64,000 bases of DNA, taken from the NCBI GenBank assembly GCA_026120185.1, contig JANUWF010003380.1, forward strand, positions 379,501-443,500, in the 5' to 3' direction. The stretch's first letter is position 1, and the number at the start of each line of letters is the position of its first letter. The position numbers were made by a program, and so were the translations under genes. Of the stretch, positions 57,120 through 64,000 are shown piece by piece. Origin of the DNA: Voacanga thouarsii. Its lineage: Eukaryota; Streptophyta; Magnoliopsida; Gentianales; Apocynaceae. The notes below the pieces were generated by a model. It was not told where the DNA came from and did not search any database. It saw only the letters and a list, made by a program, of their open reading frames with translations.

Positions 57120-58947
57120 TTTTAACATAATTGCGAGCCCACGGACCTCCTATCCTTTTGGGCTTTTTAGGCTTTGGGGTTGTATTTAATTAGTGGCTTA
57201 GAATCCATGTAATATAAGAGCTTAAGAGTTAGAATTTTAAGTTAAGGGGTTAAATAACAATTATTTTATTAAAGAGTTTTAATTAATTACTTATGAAAGG
57301 CTAAGTCATAACCTTAGTTTTTTCAGTGTTAGTGCCAGAAGAGAAGAGAGGAGAGGGGGTAAAGAATCTGAGAAGGGGTTTAAGCCTTCGACGTCAAATT
57401 GTGATAAGTTAACCTTCCTCTTGTGATTTATGATATTTCTAGCCTAGGATTGAGGTAGATGGTTCTTGGATTGAAGTTAGGGGTTAGGGCTTTGAATTGG
57501 AGAAAATCGATTAGAGGATTAATTGTATTATTTGTGTTTCAATTGAAGGTGAATAAGCGTTTGGTGCTTGAGGTGAAGCTTTGGAAGGTATCCAGGTTTT
57601 TGAATACCTAGGTAAGGAAATTTGGGTTTCCTGCATTTTAGTTTCTGGTTACTGTTTCTTCCAAATCAAAGGTGTTCTTGAATTCTTTATAAAAAGTATT
57701 ATTTTGAATACATGGAAAATGGTATTGGGTATGATATGTTTACTTGTTAAATTATGTTTTGATGTTGTAAATGGAATTTATGAGTTTAAGTTGTATTCTA
57801 TGTTTATGTTCTGATTTTAATTCATGAGAATGTCAAATTGCTTATGGGATTTGATTTGGTAGGAAATTCCCAAAACTCTATAAGCTAAGACCCTTATTAA
57901 AGGGTTATAATACATAGCATAAGTTAAGGCTATTCTCCTAGTGATATAAAATAATTAGGAGACTGATCAATTAAGCCAAACCAAGCTCCCAAGCATGAAT
58001 CATCTTCATGAATAAACTATGTTTAAGTATGTATTATATGGTTTTTGTACACAAAATGGTGTTTTTCCTTGATAAAATGGATGGTTGGGTTGGTTCTTAG
58101 GGTTGAAATGTTGCAGGTTGGCTTTTGTGCTTTGAAAATCGCATTCTGGCAGACTCCAGACATAGCCAGCACCAGCTTCCTCTTCCATAACCGGCGCCGG
58201 CTGCCCCTTGTTTGGCACCGATTTCACCTATGCGATAACTAGCGCCGACCGTAACTCCCACAGCCGGCGCTGACTCTTATTTGCTTTGATTCTAGCACCT
58301 ATTTTCTTCCATTCAGGCGTTGGTCTTATTCCCCTTGATTTATTTATCATCATTTTCATTGAACAAACAGTATCGGTTCAGTATTCAGGTGTCAGTTATA
58401 TCTCATTCGATTCAGTATTGAGTAAAATTAAGAAATTTATTGTTCCTCTTTTTCTCCCTCTTATTTCTTTGTGTGATATTTTGAAATCTTCATATAGTGT
58501 AATCAACCCACTAAGAAGATATTTCGAAACCCCATGAGTTGTGTACTATAATAATTTAAAAGTTATTTTGAACAATCGTTTTATAAATGTATATGTAGCA
58601 TATTCAATCCAAAGTAAGCCAGATTTCTTTATTGAGCTAGTGAGCTCACTCCTTATCTACCATTTTGCAGGTTCTCAATTAGATGAGGATGAGTTGGAGG
58701 AGTGATTCGATGATGACATAGAGTGATGAGTTGTTATTACAGGTTTAGCACGTTATTTTGGAAATTGTTTATCGACATGGATTCAATTTTATGCTTGGTT
58801 TTTAATTTGTAATTTAAGATTATGTATTGTGATCTCTTCAGTTATGAATGAATGATATGTCTTGATTAATGACTATTTATGGATGTAAGAGTTCGATATT
58901 TGCTTTTCGAGATATTGTCATGTCATCCTCAAATTTAAGGCGTGACA
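57120..58947 (+). mobile_element. Gypsy-type LTR remnant (Tekay/Del-like)
   Basis: No sustained frame. The right end, TTTAAGGCGTGACA at 58934-58947, is the usual terminus of Tekay/Del-class chromovirus LTRs. Upstream it has their typical CACTCC..TTTTGCAGGTTC segment (58650-58677) followed by a GATGAGGATGAG-like acidic-codon stretch. The matching left terminus TGTCACGCC is not found, so the LTR is truncated on the left, next to the Helitron. No internal gypsy domains occur nearby. Confidence 0.5.
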
Positions 58948-59093
58948 ATAGGAAAATTATAAACAAAAAGCCAAAACTTATAATATAATAAAATGTATTT
59001 TTTAAACACTCAGAAAGACTATATTATTACTCTCTGAAAAGTTTTTGTTCAAGGAGGCCAACTCTTTCCACTCCATGAGGTATATGCATTTAC

Positions 59094-59400
59094 CATAGGC
59101 TTGGTTCACAAAAGAGGAGGAAGAGAGGGAGGAGGAGGAAGAGGGGGAAGGAAACTTTTATTTCTATTAAAAGAAATAAATATAATTTATTTTTATTTTA
59201 TTTCATTAGAGTAGAAGGAAAATAAATTATAAGTATTATTTTATTTTACGTCCAATTCATCTAAATTTAGATAGATTATTTTTTTGACGTGATTTTTTTT
59301 TCTCTCATAATTTACTTTCCCTCAATCTTTATTTCTTAATCAAATAATATAAATAATATTTTTACAATTTTTTTTAACTCTAACCAAACATACTTGCAAA
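59094..59400. repeat. AT-rich foldback MITE
   Basis: Left end GGCTTGGTTCACAAAAGAGG followed by a GAGGAGGAAGAGGGGG arm; right end, complement of CTAACCAAACATACTTGC, preceded by a pyrimidine-rich arm (59295-59325). Same general design as the element upstream of the NAC gene. Lies 580 bp upstream of the EXO70 start. Confidence 0.45.
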
Positions 59401-59980
59401 AAAGCTAAAAAAAAAAAAGAAATAGTCATGCGCTGCAATTTAGTGGCGAACAGCAAATCTCTCCTAAATTAAAAAACAAAAAAATCAACAACAAATACGT
59501 AGGCGGAATCCTCTCTGAATCTCAAATCTGAGTCAAAAGAAACGATTCAGTGCACGTCGGCCTCCGTATAGCAGAAATTAGATCTTCAGATGGATTCAAG
59601 TTAGTTGGAAAAACCGTCCTCCCAACGACCTGACCATTTCAATCTCCCTCTCTCTCAAAATAATCAGAAACTTCTTTTTTTTTTTTTTGAGAAAAAATAA
59701 TCAGAAACTTCAACCAAACTAAAAATAGTGGACTACTACTTACCATTATTGTTATTATTTTATTATTATTATTATTATCGAAAATTAGAAAATAATTAAC
59801 GGATAATGCTGCCTCACTTTTGTTGTACATGGGTTAGCCTCATTCCTTCCATTCTCTCTTTCTCACTCTCTCTCTCCACTACCTCTTCCCCTTCACCGTC
59901 ATCTCAGGCTTACTCCTTCATCTTCTATCTATTTTTTTTTTCTGAAATACCAAGATTAAGAGATCCCGATATCTCCAACA

Positions 59981-62116
59981 ATGTCCTCTTCCGTTGATAC
60001 AGAGAAAGAGAAACCGGCCCCTGAAAAATCTAATAGCTTTGCCACCAGAGAAGATTCTGCCAACAATAACAACAGGAATGATACTCATCCCGATCAAGAC
60101 ACTTCCGAGGGACACCATACTGACAACAATGTTCCGTCACCTGAGTCTAATGAGGTGGCCGAAGGTGCAAATCCGGATAAAGAGAATGTTCAAGTATCAG
60201 AGGCGGCTGATCAGGTTAAAGGGAAGGAAGCAGAGTCCGAGGAAATGGTGCCTTCCCCTATGCCTCCTGATCTGGGTAAGGTCTCTGAAGAGATCGATCA
60301 CTACATCTCTTCTCTGTCCAGTACAAAGGACGATGAATCCCTATATCCGCATGTGCCCATATATGTGGAACAATTTGCTGTGCTTGTTGAAGCAAAGATC
60401 GAAGATTACGATGGTGAAACTCCTGGGAAATGGACTCAGCTCAAAGATGAGGAATCTGCATCTTTTTTGGATGCTATACATCGGGTTTCGAAGCTATCGG
60501 CTTCTCTAAGTAAATTTTCGTCTGATTTCAAGTATGCCTATTCTATCAACCGCATTGGTGGTGTTCTTCAGCGCGGAATGTCATACTTGGAGGAGGAATT
60601 CAAATTACTTCTTGAGGATCGCAGAGTTGTTGATTCAGAGCCTGTTAGCCATGATTCAAAGCACGAGCAGTCTGGTTCTTTGGGCTTGCATCAAGATGGA
60701 GAAAAAAGTTCTGCTCCAGAATCTGACCCCCTTCAAGAAAACAATTTTCCCCATTACCCGGAAGATATTTTGTCAAATTTGAATAGATTAGCTAAATGTA
60801 TGATAGTGGGAGGTTATGAGACGGAATGTTGTCAGGTTTATTTCGTGGCACGCCAAAATGCCATGGGAGAATGTCTACAAAAGCTCGGGTTGGAGCAGCA
60901 CAGCATTGATGACGTGCAAAGAATGCACTGGGAATCACTAGAGAGAGAGATCATCTCCTGGATCGCGGCATTCAAGCAATGCGTGAACGTCGAGTTCCCC
61001 AGCGAACGCAAGCTCTCAGACGCTGTGTTTCCTGACTATCCATCAATCTCCGAGAGCCTATTCAGCAGCCTGTCCAGAGGTGTGATGATGCAACTACTTA
61101 ATTTTTCTGAAGCTGTGGCTATGACGAAGCGCGCTGCAGAGAAACTATTCAAGTTTCTTGACGTCTATGAGACTCTAAGAGATTCCTTTCCAACCATTGA
61201 CAAGTTGTTCCTTCCCCAAAGCGGGGATGAGATCAAATCAGAGACCTCACTCATAAAGAGTCGATTTGGCGATGCCATGGTTAGCATATTTTGCGAGCTC
61301 GAGAACTCGATCAAGGCTGATGCGGCGAAGACCCCAGTTCCAGGCGGTGCAGTCCATCCATTAACTCGCTATACCATGAATTACCTAAAGTATGCTTGCG
61401 AGTACAAGGACACGTTAGAGCAAGTTTTCAGAGAACATAAAAAGATAGAAAGAGCTGAATCGGGCACCGGATCAGATTTTGATTACGCTGCACAAGTCCA
61501 GGAACAGAGCATAGAGAAGACAGATTCCCCATTCCAAGTGCAGCTAACAAAGGTGATGGATTTACTTGACGCGAATCTTGAAGCAAAATCAAAGCTTTAT
61601 AAAGATCCTTCCCTAAACTCAATTTTCATGATGAACAATGGGAGGTACATTTTGAAAAAGGTGAGGGGTTCCCCGGAGATCAACAGCTTGATGGGCGACC
61701 AGTGGTGCCGGAAGAGATCATCAGGACTGAGGCAATATCACAAAAACTACCAGCGGGAGACTTGGGGCAAGCCTCTGAATTGTTTGATGAACCACGATGG
61801 GTTGACCGTGAATGGGAAGGTGGTGAAGCCAGTTTTGAAGGATAGGTTCAAGAATTTCAACGCCATGTTCGATGAAATACACAAGACACAAAGTGGATGG
61901 GTGGTGGCTGATGACCAACTTCAGTCAGAGCTCAGGGTTTCAATATCCAATATGGTGATACCTGCGTATAGAGCATTCTTAGCTAGGTACGGCCAGGTGT
62001 TGACTCCGGGAAGGCAGTCGGAGAAGTATATTAAATACCAACCTGAAGACATAGAGACATACGTGGATGAATTGTTTGACGGGAATGCTTCCCCCGCCGG
62101 AAGAAGAAAGTTATAG
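59981..62116 (+). CDS. EXO70B1: EXO70B1-type exocyst subunit
   Basis: A single exon encodes 711 aa, and lack of introns is typical of plant EXO70B genes. EXO70 binds membrane phosphoinositides and tethers secretory vesicles as part of the eight-subunit exocyst; EXO70B1 also acts in autophagy-related transport and immunity in Arabidopsis. Residues 1-95 are acidic, Ser/Asn-rich and disordered. Residues about 100-320 are helical (ISSLSSTKDDESLY, RIGGVLQRGMSYLEEEFKLL). The Exo70 domain spans about 330-700, with FSEAVAMTKRAAEKLFKFLD, VHPLTRYTMNYLKYACEYKD, IFMMNNGRYILKKVRGSPE and the C-terminal SNMVIPAYRAFLARYGQVL and KYIKYQPEDIE. The protein is longer than the roughly 620-630 aa of Arabidopsis EXO70B1, mainly through the N-terminus. 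An ATG preceded by a CT-rich leader (59840-59940) supports the start. B1 rather than B2 is inferred. Confidence 0.93.
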   Translation: MSSSVDTEKEKPAPEKSNSFATREDSANNNNRNDTHPDQDTSEGHHTDNNVPSPESNEVAEGANPDKENVQVSEAADQVKGKEAESEEMVPSPMPPDLGKVSEEIDHYISSLSSTKDDESLYPHVPIYVEQFAVLVEAKIEDYDGETPGKWTQLKDEESASFLDAIHRVSKLSASLSKFSSDFKYAYSINRIGGVLQRGMSYLEEEFKLLLEDRRVVDSEPVSHDSKHEQSGSLGLHQDGEKSSAPESDPLQENNFPHYPEDILSNLNRLAKCMIVGGYETECCQVYFVARQNAMGECLQKLGLEQHSIDDVQRMHWESLEREIISWIAAFKQCVNVEFPSERKLSDAVFPDYPSISESLFSSLSRGVMMQLLNFSEAVAMTKRAAEKLFKFLDVYETLRDSFPTIDKLFLPQSGDEIKSETSLIKSRFGDAMVSIFCELENSIKADAAKTPVPGGAVHPLTRYTMNYLKYACEYKDTLEQVFREHKKIERAESGTGSDFDYAAQVQEQSIEKTDSPFQVQLTKVMDLLDANLEAKSKLYKDPSLNSIFMMNNGRYILKKVRGSPEINSLMGDQWCRKRSSGLRQYHKNYQRETWGKPLNCLMNHDGLTVNGKVVKPVLKDRFKNFNAMFDEIHKTQSGWVVADDQLQSELRVSISNMVIPAYRAFLARYGQVLTPGRQSEKYIKYQPEDIETYVDELFDGNASPAGRRKL

Positions 62117-63400
62117 CCATGAAAAAGGAAAAATCCAGAGTCCAGAAAAGAGAGAGTTTGAAGTTGCAAACGATGTATCTGCTTGCTTGGATCATGGAAA
62201 TGTCCGTCCATTTTTGATAGACCAAAGTTCATTGCATTGATTCATGAACTTGGCTTTTCTTCACTAGAAAATTGACGGAGAAAATGGCTGCTGGAGCCAT
62301 TCATTTTTTCTTTCTTTTTGCCAATGGAGATTTTCATTTTGAAATTTGATTAGTGAAAGTGCTACGTTGGCAATGCATAATCTTTTGTTTATTCTTGTCT
62401 CGTAAACTCGTGCCGGCAAATTTTTTCTCTTGCTTATGTCCTCTACTTTTTCGTCATCTGCTTATGCTTGTTTTAACACGTGCGTTCAGCTTCAAATAAA
62501 ATTTTAAAATGCATTTGGATTGAGATTCTCACTCCAATTCAAAATCATCTTAATTTAAAAAATTATTTTATATAATTTTATTTCTCGAGAATTATTATAG
62601 TTCATGTCATTTTATATATATATATTTTTAACTTCACTTTTAACCCATTTAATTTTATATATTTAATAATTTTTTATTATATTCTTAAAAATTTAATTCA
62701 ATCTATTTGCTATTTACTTACGGTATGTTTAGTTGGTGTAGAAAGAGAGATAAAAAGTGAAATGGATATAAATCTACACATAAATAAATAATTTACGTCT
62801 AATTTTAAACAGATTAAGACATAAATCATTATTTACTTCTGTTTTATCCGAACCAAACAAAATGGAAGCAAATTGTATTTTTTCTTGATGGAAGTAAAAG
62901 TTTTCCTTTCCCTCCCCCGCCCTTTTCTACTGTTTAAACTAATTATAATGTGTGATTGCGTATCAATTTTGTTTAAAATAAATATTATTTAATTACAAAT
63001 TTTAAACTATAATAAACTATTTTCGAATAAGTTTAAAATTTATGCATGCTTGCAACGTTTCGGACGAGTGCCTTTGCCACCAAGGGATCATACTAGCCAA
63101 AGCTGTAGAATCTATTCAAGCACTACTTTTATTTTATTTATTGTTACACATGATTAATATATTTATTTATTATATATGAGACAATATGATTTTTTTTCTT
63201 TTTTGTGTTCGGAAATAAGAGCAGTTATGACAAAATTGATAATTTATTTTATTAAAAATACATTTAACTTATATATTCTTTCTCGACATTAAAAAATAAA
63301 GACTATAAATTTTCACATTAAAACAAAAAAAAAAAGCGATCAACAAAAAAAATATCATATGAACGTACGCAGAAAAAAAAAAAAAAAGAATAGGAAAAAA
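62117..63400. other. EXO70 3' UTR and AT-rich spacer
   Basis: The first 300 bp after the stop are probably 3' UTR. From 62500 the DNA is AT-rich, with a TTTAGTTGGTG...ACCAAACAAAA foldback-like segment at 62725-62860. A-runs occur near 63325-63390. No gene seen. Confidence 0.4.
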
Positions 63401-64000
63401 TGACAACCGCAACGCAATCAGCAATTCATCATCGCAGGTCGCAAAACGCCCCCCCGCCCTCGGCCCTTTTTCCATTGCTTGTGTCAAGTGGTGCGCTCTC
63501 TCTCGGCCTCTTTCCTTCAAGGCTGCTACTGCGAAAAATCACTCCGAAGAACGCCTCCGATTAATTGGACGGGGGTTTCGTTAACTGCAAATTCTGAAGA
63601 AAACGGACAAAAAAATTTCTCTAGTCTTCAAACAAATAAGAAAGCAACAATGAACAGAACCCACAGTTCCCCATGAGGATTCGAGCTGCACCTGTTGGCT
63701 GACATTCGGCATTGCTCTTAATCTCTAGCTGGTTCGTCTCTCTCCCTATGGGTCTCATCTATTCAAACTGTTTAAGCATTGTCTTATTTTTTTCTTTTCC
63801 TTCCCAAATCAGTTTGTTTCCCTGCTACTGTAATATTCTAGGGTTTTTCTGCCATAACTTGTTTGTTTCCTTGAAAAGATTCCCGCTTGGGGGAATGGTT
63901 GCGGGGAGAGGTGGGTATAGAGTTCGAAAGCTGAGAGTTTGGAATTTTTAATCTGTTTACGACTAGCTGCTTAATTTGATTGTCACCCTATCTTTCTTTC
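63401..64000 (+). other. Possible 5' leader or first exon of a gene leaving the right edge
   Basis: Composition rises from AT-rich to balanced at 63400. There are promoter/leader-like CT-rich stretches (63490-63520, 63730-63755) and a CTAGGGTTTTTCT motif near 63838. A short upstream ORF starts at 63650 and stops at 63674-63676. A strong coding frame is not visible before the edge, so this is suggestive only. Confidence 0.3.

Noticed and set aside
62725..62945. Another MITE downstream of EXO70
   Set aside because: TTTAGTTGG and ACCAAAC motifs are suggestive but arms do not pair well enough to define ends.
1..64000. CRISPR arrays, riboswitches, bacterial-type operons or integrated viral genomes
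   Set aside because: Repeats present are minisatellites, microsatellites and transposon ends of plant type; no spacer-repeat arrays or viral gene sets were seen.

Overview
This window is nuclear DNA from a flowering plant, most likely a eudicot. The evidence is multi-exon genes with GT-AG introns, AT-rich spacers full of MITEs, Helitrons and LTR elements, families such as NAC, DRB, RKD, EXO70 and DHHC-PAT, and a nuclear copy of a plastid gene. Species cannot be fixed from the sequence alone. Gene models below were joined by hand from splice signals; every complete model sums to a whole number of codons.

Layout, left to right. A partial unknown gene (minus, 1-1081) runs off the left edge. Next come a shikimate kinase-like 2 gene (minus, 4383-6474) and an At2g33490-type BAR-domain/proline-rich protein gene (minus, 7995-14115). 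A mobile-element patch (about 15.3-17.0 kb) has a Helitron-type 3' end and encloses about 1.2 kb of plastid DNA with a nearly full-length cemA carrying one nonsense change. Then a short MGC-starting unknown protein gene (minus, 18649-19624) and a compact NAC gene (minus, 20477-21420). From 22 to 30 kb there is mostly debris: a foldback MITE, a 2-kb LTR-like block, exon relics and the C-terminal scrap of a CYP79-like P450.

The most notable part is 29.9-35.3 kb. A degenerate Ty1/copia element (5' LTR, gag remnant, then integrase tail, reverse transcriptase and RNase H, on the plus strand) has lost protease and the integrase core. In their place, on the opposite strand, sits an intact four-exon RKD-type RWP-RK transcription factor gene (31118-32346). 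Its RWP-RK motif is altered and its N-terminus carries an in-frame 57-bp minisatellite. The element ends in three tandem polypurine-tract/LTR-start units that abut the 3' end of the next gene.

The right half is gene-dense and orderly: a GDPD gene (minus, 35359-37667), a DRB2-like dsRNA-binding protein gene (minus, 40625-42285), a DHHC palmitoyltransferase gene (minus, 43583-48199) and a type II membrane glycosyltransferase-like gene (minus, 50828-54752) with a probable GC-AG intron. A second Helitron with a nested Stowaway MITE and a gypsy-type LTR remnant fill 56.3-58.9 kb. An intronless EXO70B-type exocyst gene (plus, 59981-62116) follows, and the window closes on what looks like the 5' leader of a further plus-strand gene.

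These genes do not form an operon or pathway. Shared themes are membrane traffic and lipid signalling (BAR protein, PAT, EXO70, GDPD) and gene regulation (NAC, RKD, DRB), but co-location is most simply chance synteny.
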